This document shows, in pieces, positions 26,371 through 35,179 of a stretch of 64,000 nt of DNA. The stretch is from UBA1422 sp041752735 (GTDB lineage Bacteria > Bacillota > Clostridia > Peptostreptococcales > Anaerovoracaceae): assembly GCA_041752735.1 (NCBI GenBank), contig JBGSVW010000024.1, positions 7,602-71,601 on the forward strand. The letters run 5' to 3'. Under the pieces are notes generated by a model. It had not been told where the DNA came from and did no database searches. It saw only the letters and a program-made list of their open reading frames with translations. The position numbers and the translations under genes were made by a program. Numbering within the stretch: position 1 is the stretch's first letter; each line of letters begins with the position of its first letter.

Positions 26371-27717
26371 ATGGAGTATGGAATTGTATGTCTCATCCCT
26401 TCCGCGATTGTCATCATTTTAGCATTGACTACAAGAAGAATCATGGAACCCCTCTTGGCCGGTGCAATTGCCGGATTTCTCATCGTCTCTGGGCCAACCG
26501 GATTTTTTCTCAGCTTTATTGATGCAACCTATGCGGTCCTGTTGGATCCGGTCATGGTTTGGATTGCTCTAGTTGTAGGATTTTTCGGTGTCCTGATCCG
26601 TTGGTTGGAACAGGGTGGTGGAGCCAGTGGCTTCTCTACTATGATTCAAAAGGTCGCAACTACCAGGAAACGGGCTTTGCTTGCAACCTGGGTGCTAGGC
26701 ATCTTGGTTTTCATTGATGATTATATCAATGCCATGGCCGTTGGTGCAGCAATGAGAAAAGTTACCGACAAGTTTAATATTTCTAGAGAATACCTGGCAT
26801 ACGTAATCAATTCAACCGGTACGACGGTTTGTGTTTTGATTCCGGCAACCACTTGGTTCGCATTCATGTCAGCCCAGATGGAAGCATCGGGTGTAGAAGG
26901 CGGAGCCTCCGCATACTACGCTTCCATTCCATTTATGTTTTATCCATGGCTGGCCGTGTTTGTTGTTCCCTTGGTCATTTTTGGCATCGTCCCGTTATTC
27001 GGGCCTTTGAAAAAAGCCGAAGCTCGTGCACTGGCCGGACAAGTTTTCCCGGACAGCACAGTGGAATTATACAAAGACCAGTCCGGCTCAGAGGAAGTGA
27101 AGAAATCAAGTTCTTTGAACTTCATTGTACCGATGTTGATTACAGCCATTGTAACTGTTGCCACCGGAGAAGCGTTATATGGCGTTATCATGGGTCTGGT
27201 TACTTGCCTGGTTATGTTTGTTCCTCAAAGACTGATCAAGTTTTGGGCTATGTGGGATGGTTTAGTTGAAGGCTTTAAAGACATGATGTTCGTCATCATG
27301 TTGATTGCAATGGCCTTTATCCTTCAGAGAGCAAACGATGCGTTGGGTCTGACCGATTATGTCATCACCAACGTAACCAGCATCCTGAGCCCCAATTTGC
27401 TACCGGTCGTATGCTTCCTGACTGTTGCTGTTTTGATGTTTGTCGTCGGCAGTTTCTGGGGCATCGCCGCCATATCGTTCCCAATTATTATTCCTTTGGC
27501 AGTTTCCATGGATGTTAATTTGTATATGGCTTCAGCAGCCATTATCTCCGCTTCCGCGTTTGGCAGCCAGGCATGCTTCTTCAGCGATGCTGCTACCATC
27601 ACATGTGGTGCATCCCAAATTAAAAATATGGATTATGCCCGATGCGCATTACCAATTATTGCGATTCCTTTCGTTCTTGCAACCATACTCTTCACAGTTT
27701 TCGGCTTTATCATCTAA
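26371..27717 (+). CDS. NhaC-family transporter, paralogue of the urease-operon antiporter
   Basis: A 448-residue membrane protein closely related to the protein at 20988-22367, sharing IDDYINAMAVGAAMRK, INSTGTTVCVLIPATTW, FWGIAAISFPIIIPLAVSM and the SQACFFSDAATIT segment. AAGGAG precedes the ATG. It is the second gene after the D-aminoacylase-like enzyme. The repeat of amidohydrolase plus NhaC on both sides of the two regulator genes suggests duplication and divergence to a second substrate. Confidence 0.9.
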   Translation: MEYGIVCLIPSAIVIILALTTRRIMEPLLAGAIAGFLIVSGPTGFFLSFIDATYAVLLDPVMVWIALVVGFFGVLIRWLEQGGGASGFSTMIQKVATTRKRALLATWVLGILVFIDDYINAMAVGAAMRKVTDKFNISREYLAYVINSTGTTVCVLIPATTWFAFMSAQMEASGVEGGASAYYASIPFMFYPWLAVFVVPLVIFGIVPLFGPLKKAEARALAGQVFPDSTVELYKDQSGSEEVKKSSSLNFIVPMLITAIVTVATGEALYGVIMGLVTCLVMFVPQRLIKFWAMWDGLVEGFKDMMFVIMLIAMAFILQRANDALGLTDYVITNVTSILSPNLLPVVCFLTVAVLMFVVGSFWGIAAISFPIIIPLAVSMDVNLYMASAAIISASAFGSQACFFSDAATITCGASQIKNMDYARCALPIIAIPFVLATILFTVFGFII

Positions 27718-27773
27718 CCTCACCCACCGAAAACAAAGGACGAAATCGACTCAAGAAATAATACCTCAAACAA

Positions 27774-27806
27774 AAGACCTGCCGGATTGTTGTCCTGCAG
27801 GTCTTT
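27774..27806 (+). terminator. Rho-independent terminator
   Basis: AAAGACCTGC and GCAGGTCTTT form a 10-bp stem followed by TTATT, downstream of the NhaC paralogue. Confidence 0.8.
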
Positions 27807-27862
27807 TATTCTCATCGATTCAGTTCAGAGCTTTTTATAAACCAAAGTTTTACAAGCAGTCC

Positions 27863-28411
27863 CTATGGGTTTCGATGGTCTACAGAAAAACCATATATCA
27901 GCTTGAACATGTAAAGGATGTATATGATTGTCACGACTTTGGGTAGGTCAAAATCAAGAAGCACAAAAATCAAAAGTCCAAATCCCAGTAGCGATCCTCC
28001 TAAAACTCGTTGGTATTCTTTGCCCTGTAGCAAGTTGATTGTTGTGGATGCGCCAATGGTATATGCCCAGACCATGAAGGCTGCCATAAAATCACTGTGG
28101 AAAATCCAGGCGAAAATAAAAGGTTGGAAATGAATGGCTATGAAAATCCATCGTTTTGTTGGATTATTAAGATAATACTGATTCGTGCCATTGGACAAAT
28201 TAGCGGCGACGCCACCTAAAATATCCAGCAAGAGAACAAACAACAGCACAACTTTATACCACTCGAGTCGAATCCACTCATCCTGGGTTCCAAAGATTAA
28301 TGCAATAAAAGAGACAACCGAAAAAATAATTATCGCGAGTAACTCTGACTTGATTTGTTCTTCCCCAAACAGCTCATGTAACGCTTTGGGGATTTTTATT
28401 TTGGTTTTCAT
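27863..28411 (-). CDS. Multi-spanning membrane protein of unknown function
   Basis: A 182-residue protein with about five or six hydrophobic helices after a short basic N-terminus (MKTKIKIPKALHELFG). Polar segments include NLSNGTNQYYLNNPTKRW and a C-terminal SVDHRNP. No family is recognised. It is monocistronic and ends in TAG. Confidence 0.65.
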   Translation of the reverse strand: MKTKIKIPKALHELFGEEQIKSELLAIIIFSVVSFIALIFGTQDEWIRLEWYKVVLLFVLLLDILGGVAANLSNGTNQYYLNNPTKRWIFIAIHFQPFIFAWIFHSDFMAAFMVWAYTIGASTTINLLQGKEYQRVLGGSLLGFGLLIFVLLDFDLPKVVTIIYILYMFKLIYGFSVDHRNP

Positions 28412-28591
28412 TTAATATCCTTCCTAGCCACTGTGCACATTTTGCTGAACTGAGCAAATGGTGTTTGTTATGCAATCAGTATAATAAGTTTTCTTAATTT
28501 GGGCAACCCAAGAGTTGGTTCTCAGCAGGCTTGGGCCGTCTCATTGCGAAAGTCATCACAGGTGCCTTTCGCGGACATTCGCCGCCCTTTC

Positions 28592-28677
28592 GGGTTCGAT
28601 CCCCCTTGCTAACGTAAAACAAAACGCAGGAACTTTGTCCTGCGTTTTGTTTTGGTGGAGAATAGGGGGATCGAACC
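28592..28677. repeat. tRNA-derived repeat unit 1: T-arm-like sequence, 16-bp hairpin, tRNA-Ala 3' end copy
   Basis: From left to right: a plus-strand T-arm-like GGGTTCGATCCCCC; a perfect 16-bp hairpin (28616-28653); and a 24-base segment (28654-28677) identical to the 3' end of the tRNA-Ala gene at 28946-28969. The rest of a tRNA is missing. The arrangement repeats that of unit 2, with a different hairpin sequence. Confidence 0.6.
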
Positions 28678-28879
28678 GCCTTCCCGACATGCTGCCGCAT
28701 GTCCCGCATGGGGCTCTGCCCCCTATCGGCGGCAATCCGTTTACCTAACTTGAAAAGCTCGGCTTGCCTGTTACCCCCGAAGTGGTTTTGCGCAGATTGC
28801 CTTGCAATAATTAGTATTTCATTTTCAGATATTGCAATCTGCTCCAATCGGGAGACATCTTCTCCCGATACCCTCTTGT

Positions 28880-28946
28880 CAGGGGTTCGATACCCCTTTT
28901 GACTGGACATAAGAAAAGACAGTCCGTTGGACTGTCTTTTCTTATG
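28880..28946. repeat. tRNA-derived repeat unit 2: T-arm-like sequence and 18-bp hairpin next to tRNA-Ala
   Basis: A plus-strand AGGGGTTCGATACCCCT (T-arm-like) and then a perfect 18-bp hairpin with a 3-nt loop (28908-28946) that abuts the encoded CCA of tRNA-Ala. On the minus strand the hairpin acts as the tRNA terminator. Between the two units, 28678-28879 holds further short hairpins (GACATG/CATGTC and GGGGC/GCCCC) and no convincing gene. Confidence 0.6.
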
Positions 28947-29020
28947 GTGGAGAATAGGGGGATCGAACCCCTGACCTCTTGACTGCCAGTCAAGCGCGCT
29001 CCCATCTGCGCTAATTCCCC
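28945..29020 (-). tRNA. tRNA-Ala (GGC)
   Basis: A complete cloverleaf on the minus strand: acceptor GGGGAAT/ATTCTCC, D-arm GCGCAGATGGGAGCGC, anticodon loop CTGGCAG with anticodon GGC, T-arm AGGGGTTCGATCCCCCT, and an encoded CCA (28945-28947). A strong hairpin terminator follows. Confidence 0.93.
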
Positions 29021-29043
29021 GAATCTGAATTATGTTTTGGTTT

Positions 29044-29119
29044 TGGAGCTACTGGTCGGAATCGAACCGACGACCTGCACGTTACGAATGTGCTGCTCTG
29101 CCGACTGAGCTACAGTAGC
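29044..29119 (-). tRNA. tRNA-Thr (CGT)
   Basis: A cloverleaf on the minus strand: acceptor GCTACTG/CAGTAGC, anticodon loop TTCGTAA with anticodon CGT, T-arm GTCGGTTCGATTCCGAC, CCA encoded. One A-C mismatch sits at the bottom of the anticodon stem. It starts 2 nt from the addB stop codon, so it may be processed from a long addB transcript. Confidence 0.9.
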
Positions 29120-29120
29120 A

Positions 29121-32100
29121 TCACGCTAGAATATAATAACATCCTTCCATACGATTGTCAAACATACAAATACCTTTATAATCACAATATTTGCAGGCGG
29201 TATTTTCCTTTATTTTCAGGGGTGAAATGCTAATATTCCCTTCCACCAGTTCCTTGCACATTTTCTCGATTTTGTTATTGACTTGCTCTTGAAGATCTGC
29301 AAATTCCGTTGGAGTATAAAGGTTTTTGCCGCTTTTTAGTGGCACGATACGGGTGTCGTCTCCGGCAATGGCTTCCACCACATCCGGGTCACTGACCATG
29401 GCCCCATCCATCATGAAACTCTTACGGATTTCGTCTTCCAATTTGTCTTTAAACCCTTGGCTTTCCCGGTCGCCGGCAATTGCTCCGGCATCAATGGAGG
29501 GTTCTGAAATATGAAAGTAAAAGGCGCCTGCCGGCTCTCGCTTTTCTTCCATGGCGGCACGTAAATAGACCATCAGCTGGAGTTTCCACCCCGAGGTGGC
29601 TTCTGCTTCACTGAAGGTATCAGAACCGGATTTATAATCAATGATTTTGACCTTTTCTCCTGGCAGCAAATCCATCCGATCAATTTTGCCTTCGATGAAT
29701 ACCGTCTCACCGTTCACCTTGATTTCAATGGGAGATATGACCTGGTCGCGTCCAAATGCTTCTTCGAATTTCATGGAAACAATATTCCCTTTGCGGACAT
29801 GGCTAATCATCATCCACCCAGCCTCTTTGCAAATTGCTGCAATCCGTTTGGCCCGATATTCCTGAGCCTTACTGCTGGTCAGAATACCTTCACCAAAAGC
29901 CGCAATTTCCCGTTCCATAAATTCCTCAACCATTCTGTCAATTTCCTCTTTTGTGACAGTCATCCACAAGGAGTCCGGGGCGGTTATAAGGCCAGGTTGT
30001 GTCAACGCAGTGGAAATATCCATTAGGCAACGGTGATAAAGATCACCCATCTCCATTGGGCCTACCTCATACAAGGTTTCTTCCGCAGGCCTTAGGCCAT
30101 GGCGAACAAAGTAGGCAAAGGGACACCTGGCAAAACGCTCTAGGCGGGATGGACTCAATGCCAAAGCCGATTCAGCATCTCTTTTGTAAAGGGCATCAAC
30201 TTGCTGCTTGGATATTTTGTTTAATTTTGTGTTGGCGGAAAGTCCATTTTGAATTAAGGCCAACTGGTCTTTTGAGTTTTTTGCATACCAATCTAGGGTT
30301 AGCTTCCAAATTTCCGGAAACTCGGCGCCTCCTTTGGCTTCGCGCAGTGAAGACGTCAAATGGCGGAGCGTTGCATCTTTGGCCTGGATTAAATCCATAG
30401 GTTCTCCACGATTCAGAACATCCTTTTGTATTGGGATGTTAGGAAAAATTTCTCTGATTTTATCAAAAGTAGACGATGGCCGGGTAGAAGCACCCTTGTC
30501 GTCTGATGCTGCATATCCAATCCATAAATACTCTTTGGCTTTGGATAAGTTCCGATAGATGGCAATTTTTTCTTCCATGCCGCGTATTTGGTCTACCTTA
30601 CAAATTTCAATGCCCTTCTCTTGTAATAGCATTTTTTCATCCTCGCTAAGGATGCTGTCCATGTTGGCTTCTGCAGGGAGAATACCCTCATTGGCTCCCA
30701 TAACTACCATGGCTTTTACGATACCGCTTCTGGTTCGCTGCATCGTTCCCATCATCAGGCCATCCTGCGTCGGTGGCAACACCCCGACTTCCACTGCTTC
30801 GAACCCTGCGGTCAATAGCTTTCCAAAGGTCTCCATGGATAATTTCTCCGTGCCAAGAATTTCAACCAATTGGTCCAGATTCTCCATGGTGATGCCCCAG
30901 ATTTGTGCTGTTTCCTGAGCAAGTTCCAACTGGAGATCCCGCTTCTGGTCGGTCATTAACTGTTCAATTTTGCTGGGCAACTGACAAGTGCTTGAAAGAA
31001 AATCATATAATACCCGTACACGGTCTGAAACGGTGGACGCATCTTTGAAGGTGTTTCCGAACGAAAGGATGGGGTTTATAACAGTTTCTCGAATTTTGTT
31101 GAGTCGTTTTATTTCGACGAGACGAGATTCTTCATTTGCTCCTAGATTTCTGTCCGTGACGCCTTTGACAAATTCCTTTTTCCAGCTGCTTCCTCGAACT
31201 TTGTACTTCAATGCGTAGTTTTGGAGGTCCAAGATTTCATCATCCGTCACGGGTCCCAGACCGGTTTTTAGCAATCTGAAGATGTCTTCGGTCCGGTAAC
31301 CTTTGCCAAGTATGTCCAATAGTGCAAGAATGTAGTTTACGGCGGGGCTATGCATAATGTCCCGCTTGTTATCCATAAATAAATCCAGGCCGTACTCGGC
31401 AAACACTCTTTTATAAATACTGCCACGGGTTTCAAGATCATTGCAAATTACCAGAATATCCCGAAGGAGCAGGCCTTCGTCACGAATCAAGTGTAAAATG
31501 TAGCCGGCAGCGGTTTCGGCTTCACCGTAAATGTTTGCTGAGGCCACGAGAGTGATGCCCTCAGACAATTGGGAGGATTCCGCAGGCATGGCGAATAATT
31601 GGGTCTCAAGGCTTGCAATGGATGGGTTTTTAGGTTCAATATATTCATCGCCAATCTGCGATATGGTATCAGGAGATAATTTTTCTATCATATTGCCTGC
31701 GATACGGAACAAGCTCTCGTCGTTCCCCCCTTGGTCCCAGGTCAAAACCACATGGACGTCTTTGGCAGCTTTCCGAAGCTCTGCTATGACTTCTAAATTC
31801 TTAGGCGTGAAATAGTCAAATCCATATAACCATATGGTGCTTCTGGCAATGGTTTGGGAAAGACATATTTTTTCTATGAACAGGCTTATGTAATCTTCAG
31901 TATCTGTGAACTTGCCGGCAATCAAAGTTTCATAGCGGGTATACAACCGATGGATATCCAAGAGTTTTCGGTTCAAAAATCCTGTGTCGGGCAGGGCGTC
32001 GATGATTTGGCCAAGTGTGTCCGGACCAACATTGAATTGCTTCATTTCTGAAATGAAGTTGTTAGTCATTTCTATAAAGGCGGTATTGTCTCTGTAGTTT

Positions 32101-32402
32101 TTATATACTTTCAAATTTTGATTCTCTTCGGTCATGATTTTGGTCAAAAGCATGTGACGTCCCTGCTTGTTAATCAGTGTGCGTTTGCCTCCACCCACCT
32201 CAGCAAGTACGATGGAACCCAACCGTGAGATTCCAACAACTTCCAAGTCCATGAACCCTTTTTTTTCAAGATAAAAAAAGGCGTCCCGTTCTGCCTGCAA
32301 TGTATATTGGTCGGGCACAACAAGTAGGGTTTCGCCTTGTATTCTCTCAAAGAGATATTTGTCTTTATTGAGCCGTTCCCGGCCATAATGGATGTGCAGC
32401 AT
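29121..32402 (-). CDS. addB: AddB-like helicase-nuclease subunit
   Basis: A 1093-residue protein matching the AddB/RexB subunit of the double-strand break repair nuclease. It has an inactive helicase-like N-terminal half and a C-terminal PD-(D/E)xK nuclease: EGKIDRMDLL, VKIIDYKSG and WKLQLMVYL. The Fe-S cysteines are in FARCPFAYF and the C-terminal CKYCDYKGIC. The N-terminal phosphate loop expected in most AddB proteins (GxxGxGKT-like) is degenerate here (YGRERLNKDKY). No addA is adjacent: two tRNA genes follow directly. AddA may be elsewhere. Confidence 0.85.
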   Translation of the reverse strand: MLHIHYGRERLNKDKYLFERIQGETLLVVPDQYTLQAERDAFFYLEKKGFMDLEVVGISRLGSIVLAEVGGGKRTLINKQGRHMLLTKIMTEENQNLKVYKNYRDNTAFIEMTNNFISEMKQFNVGPDTLGQIIDALPDTGFLNRKLLDIHRLYTRYETLIAGKFTDTEDYISLFIEKICLSQTIARSTIWLYGFDYFTPKNLEVIAELRKAAKDVHVVLTWDQGGNDESLFRIAGNMIEKLSPDTISQIGDEYIEPKNPSIASLETQLFAMPAESSQLSEGITLVASANIYGEAETAAGYILHLIRDEGLLLRDILVICNDLETRGSIYKRVFAEYGLDLFMDNKRDIMHSPAVNYILALLDILGKGYRTEDIFRLLKTGLGPVTDDEILDLQNYALKYKVRGSSWKKEFVKGVTDRNLGANEESRLVEIKRLNKIRETVINPILSFGNTFKDASTVSDRVRVLYDFLSSTCQLPSKIEQLMTDQKRDLQLELAQETAQIWGITMENLDQLVEILGTEKLSMETFGKLLTAGFEAVEVGVLPPTQDGLMMGTMQRTRSGIVKAMVVMGANEGILPAEANMDSILSEDEKMLLQEKGIEICKVDQIRGMEEKIAIYRNLSKAKEYLWIGYAASDDKGASTRPSSTFDKIREIFPNIPIQKDVLNRGEPMDLIQAKDATLRHLTSSLREAKGGAEFPEIWKLTLDWYAKNSKDQLALIQNGLSANTKLNKISKQQVDALYKRDAESALALSPSRLERFARCPFAYFVRHGLRPAEETLYEVGPMEMGDLYHRCLMDISTALTQPGLITAPDSLWMTVTKEEIDRMVEEFMEREIAAFGEGILTSSKAQEYRAKRIAAICKEAGWMMISHVRKGNIVSMKFEEAFGRDQVISPIEIKVNGETVFIEGKIDRMDLLPGEKVKIIDYKSGSDTFSEAEATSGWKLQLMVYLRAAMEEKREPAGAFYFHISEPSIDAGAIAGDRESQGFKDKLEDEIRKSFMMDGAMVSDPDVVEAIAGDDTRIVPLKSGKNLYTPTEFADLQEQVNNKIEKMCKELVEGNISISPLKIKENTACKYCDYKGICMFDNRMEGCYYILA

Positions 32403-32424
32403 TGATTGGGTTGCTCCGTTTCAG

Positions 32425-33105
32425 TTATCCGAGTAGGGGCAGCAGATCTTCGGCTTTTTCGATGATAAAATCAGGGCCATCTGCACCACTGATGTCTTCC
32501 GGAGTAATGGCAACATGCCATCCCACAAGGACAGATAACACGCCTGCGTTCCTGGCACATAAAATGTCGAACATCGTATCTCCAAGCATCATGGTATTTT
32601 CAGGCTTGGACCCCAACCGCTCCAGCGCAATGTACACCGGGGCAGGGTCGGGTTTGTGTTTGTCTGTGTCGTCGCAACTGACTACAACATCAAAGTACTC
32701 CGCCAAACCATATTGGCGCAAGCCCTCCCATGTAGTTCCGGCCATACGGGAAGTCACCAACCCGATTTTGAGATTCCGTTTCTTTAATTCAGCCAACAGC
32801 TCAGGGACGCCTTGGAAAACCGAAATTCGTTCTCCAAAGTTGTCTCTGTGGTAGCTTCTGTAAGTCTCGATTGCTTCCTTTGTATCAACATGAGGCAACA
32901 CTTTGGTCATTGTATGGGAAAGAATTTCGCCAAAAGTTTTAACAATTTCCTCTACCGGACGTTCTTTGCCTTCAAAAGTCATAAATGTATGTTGCCAGGA
33001 GCCAATAATCACGTCAGCCGTATCCATAATTGTTCCATCAAAGTCGAAGAGAATGGTGTCTATTGGCGCCACTATTTTTGCTTTATCATTAGTTTCAAGA
33101 GTCAT
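32425..33105 (-). CDS. HAD-family phosphatase, PpaX/Gph-like
   Basis: A 226-residue haloacid dehalogenase-type hydrolase: motif I DFDGTIMD, motif II LVTSR, motif III with HKPDPAPV and motif IV MLGDTMFD. It has an alpha-helical cap of the phosphoglycolate phosphatase/pyrophosphatase PpaX type. The ATG at 33105 has AAAGGA 6 nt upstream. Upstream of it the frame stays open to the TAG that ends the FmdE-like gene. Confidence 0.87.
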   Translation of the reverse strand: MTLETNDKAKIVAPIDTILFDFDGTIMDTADVIIGSWQHTFMTFEGKERPVEEIVKTFGEILSHTMTKVLPHVDTKEAIETYRSYHRDNFGERISVFQGVPELLAELKKRNLKIGLVTSRMAGTTWEGLRQYGLAEYFDVVVSCDDTDKHKPDPAPVYIALERLGSKPENTMMLGDTMFDILCARNAGVLSVLVGWHVAITPEDISGADGPDFIIEKAEDLLPLLG

Positions 33106-33162
33106 TTGGATTCCTTTCTTATGTCGTCTCAATGGAAATTCCATTGAAGATCCAGCGCAGTC

Positions 33163-33711
33163 CTATCGAAATCTTCTGTATGGAATATAGCAATCCGGAC
33201 AAATCTTTTGATCCCCCGATAACCGAAGCATATGCTCGGCCGTCATTTCTCCACAAATACTGCAAGGATATGATGCAAAAATTCGGGCAATCTCCGGCAC
33301 GGATTCTGTTACCTCTTTCGCCTCAAATAGCTCGCTTGGAGGCATGTCTTTCATGTATTCCAGTTTACTGGCACCGTCTTTACGTACGGACTCACGAAGC
33401 ACCAACCGAACAGATTTTCCGGTGGATCTATTGTAAAAGGAATATGCCTGCTTTCCCTTCAAGTGAATCAGCAGGTTCCCTTTCCCGATGCTGCAACCTA
33501 AGATGACCTGAATGGCATCTACACCACAGGCATCATTTTCGGAAATGCAAACCAACTGCTCGTCGGAAGAAAACTCGATACCAAGCAATTCAATGGCATA
33601 CAGCGATGCTTTGTAGCCGATTAGTAGCCCCCCACACTCATGCCCATGAAAAGCAATGGATTTTTCCCACAGAAGTGTCTCATCAATTTGTATATTTTGT
33701 TTATTCATCAT
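33163..33711 (-). CDS. FmdE-family protein with zinc ribbon
   Basis: A 182-residue protein with the FmdE fold: FHGHECGGLLIGYKAS and ENDACGVDAIQVILGCSIGKGNL. A C-terminal zinc finger follows (CSICGEM and CPDC). FmdE was first seen with formylmethanofuran dehydrogenase, but many anaerobes carry stand-alone copies of unknown function that may bind molybdopterin-linked or other partners. It ends in TAG and is in the same frame as the next gene. Confidence 0.85.
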   Translation of the reverse strand: MMNKQNIQIDETLLWEKSIAFHGHECGGLLIGYKASLYAIELLGIEFSSDEQLVCISENDACGVDAIQVILGCSIGKGNLLIHLKGKQAYSFYNRSTGKSVRLVLRESVRKDGASKLEYMKDMPPSELFEAKEVTESVPEIARIFASYPCSICGEMTAEHMLRLSGDQKICPDCYIPYRRFR

Positions 33712-33782
33712 GTTGGAATTGTACCATACAGACAGGCCCTTTCACAACCTTTCCCAGGGAATCCGTCCAGTCAAAAAAACAA

Positions 33783-33804
33783 ACAGGCGGGAAATCCCGC
33801 CTGT
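33783..33804 (-). terminator. Rho-independent terminator
   Basis: ACAGGCGGG and CCCGCCTGT with a 4-nt loop; on the minus strand TTTGTTTTTTTG follows. It lies 44 nt downstream of the oadB-like gene. Confidence 0.88.
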
Positions 33805-33847
33805 AAAATGGTTGAAACAATAAATATCTCTGTAGTTCCGACGCTTC

Positions 33848-34993
33848 TTAGAATCCGCTGAACATGCTGAGCATAACCCCTGCGGCCACAGCTGAGCCTA
33901 TGACACCAGCCACATTAGGTCCCATGGCGTGCATCAACAAGAAGTTGCTGGGATTGTATGATTGTCCGACTTTTTGGGATACCCGAGCTGCCATTGGTAC
34001 GGCAGAAACACCGGCGGATCCAATCAGCGGATTGATTTTTTTCTTGACGAATAAATTAAGTGTCTTGGCAATTACCAAACCGCCAAAGGTTCCAAATCCA
34101 AAAGCAATGACGCCTAGAATGACAATTTTGATGGTTTCCGGAACCAGGAAGGAAGGTCCCTGAGCCGATGCGCCTACTGCCAGACCTAGCATAATGGTGA
34201 CTGTATTAATGAGCCCATTAGCTGCAGTATCAGAGAGTCTAAGGGTTTTGCCACTTTCGCGGAACAGGTTGCCCAGCATTAGAAGTCCAACCAGTGGTGC
34301 AGCCGGGGGAAGCAACAAGGTAACAACTATGGTTGCCATGATGGGGAACAAAATCTTCTCTCTTTGGCTTACCGGTCGGAGTTGCTCCATGACAATCATG
34401 CGCTCGTGTTTGGTTGTCATGAGTTTCATAATGGGAGGTTGGATAACCGGTACCAATGCCATATAGGAATAAGCGGCAACAGCTACAGCACCCAGGATTT
34501 GTGGTGCCAGTTTTTGAGTAAGGTAAATTGCTGTCGGACCATCCGCACCACCGATGATTCCAATGGAAGCGGCCTCCTGTGCATCAAATCCCAACAATAT
34601 TGCCATGAGGAATGCGCAGAAAATACCGAATTGTGCGCCTGCGCCCATCAATAGTGAGATGGGGTTGGCAATCAGTGGTCCGAAGTCTGTCATCGCTCCA
34701 ACGCCCAAGAAAATCAAAGACGGGAGGATAGGCTTCAGCATATAGAATACAGTCAAAAGACCATAGTCACTAAATGCTGTTGACGCGTCCGGATGTGCCT
34801 CAAATATTCCAGTCACAGGCAGGTTGGAAAGCAACATACCAAAAGCGATGGGAATCAGTAGCAAGGGTTCAAACCCTTTGTTGATGGCTAAAAACAGGAA
34901 AAGCAGCGAAACACCAATCATTATAGCTGATCGGGTGTCCATGTTCAGTAGTCCTGTATCATTGGAGAATTTGATTAGGGTATCGAAGATCAT
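33848..34993 (-). CDS. Na+-translocating decarboxylase beta subunit
   Basis: A 381-residue membrane protein of the OadB/GcdB/MmdB family, which pumps Na+ while a carboxybiotin is decarboxylated. Family marks include IGIIGGADGPTAIYLTQ with the conserved Asp, YSYMALVPVIQPPIM, and SAGVSAVPMAARVSQK with NFLLMHAMGPNVAGVIGSA. The ATG at 34993 follows AAAGGAGAG. No alpha, gamma or biotin carrier subunit is encoded nearby, so partners must be elsewhere. Confidence 0.95.
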   Translation of the reverse strand: MIFDTLIKFSNDTGLLNMDTRSAIMIGVSLLFLFLAINKGFEPLLLIPIAFGMLLSNLPVTGIFEAHPDASTAFSDYGLLTVFYMLKPILPSLIFLGVGAMTDFGPLIANPISLLMGAGAQFGIFCAFLMAILLGFDAQEAASIGIIGGADGPTAIYLTQKLAPQILGAVAVAAYSYMALVPVIQPPIMKLMTTKHERMIVMEQLRPVSQREKILFPIMATIVVTLLLPPAAPLVGLLMLGNLFRESGKTLRLSDTAANGLINTVTIMLGLAVGASAQGPSFLVPETIKIVILGVIAFGFGTFGGLVIAKTLNLFVKKKINPLIGSAGVSAVPMAARVSQKVGQSYNPSNFLLMHAMGPNVAGVIGSAVAAGVMLSMFSGF

Positions 34994-35179
34994 CGTTTCT
35001 CTCCTTTTCAAAATGGCATAATAAAGCGGTGCGAAACTCACACCGCTAAAATACTAACATACTGCCATGTTTTTTACAATGACTTATTCCCCCGCAGAGG
35101 AATAAATACTGTATACATTTTATTGTGCATTTAATGGGTTTTTGACTTGGATTTTCTTGATTTCATAGGCGTTCATCCT

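Noticed and set aside
28494..28910. A 138-codon minus-strand frame over the tRNA-derived repeats
   Set aside because: It runs through T-arm-like sequences and perfect hairpins, has no convincing ribosome site, and its composition looks like translated structural RNA.
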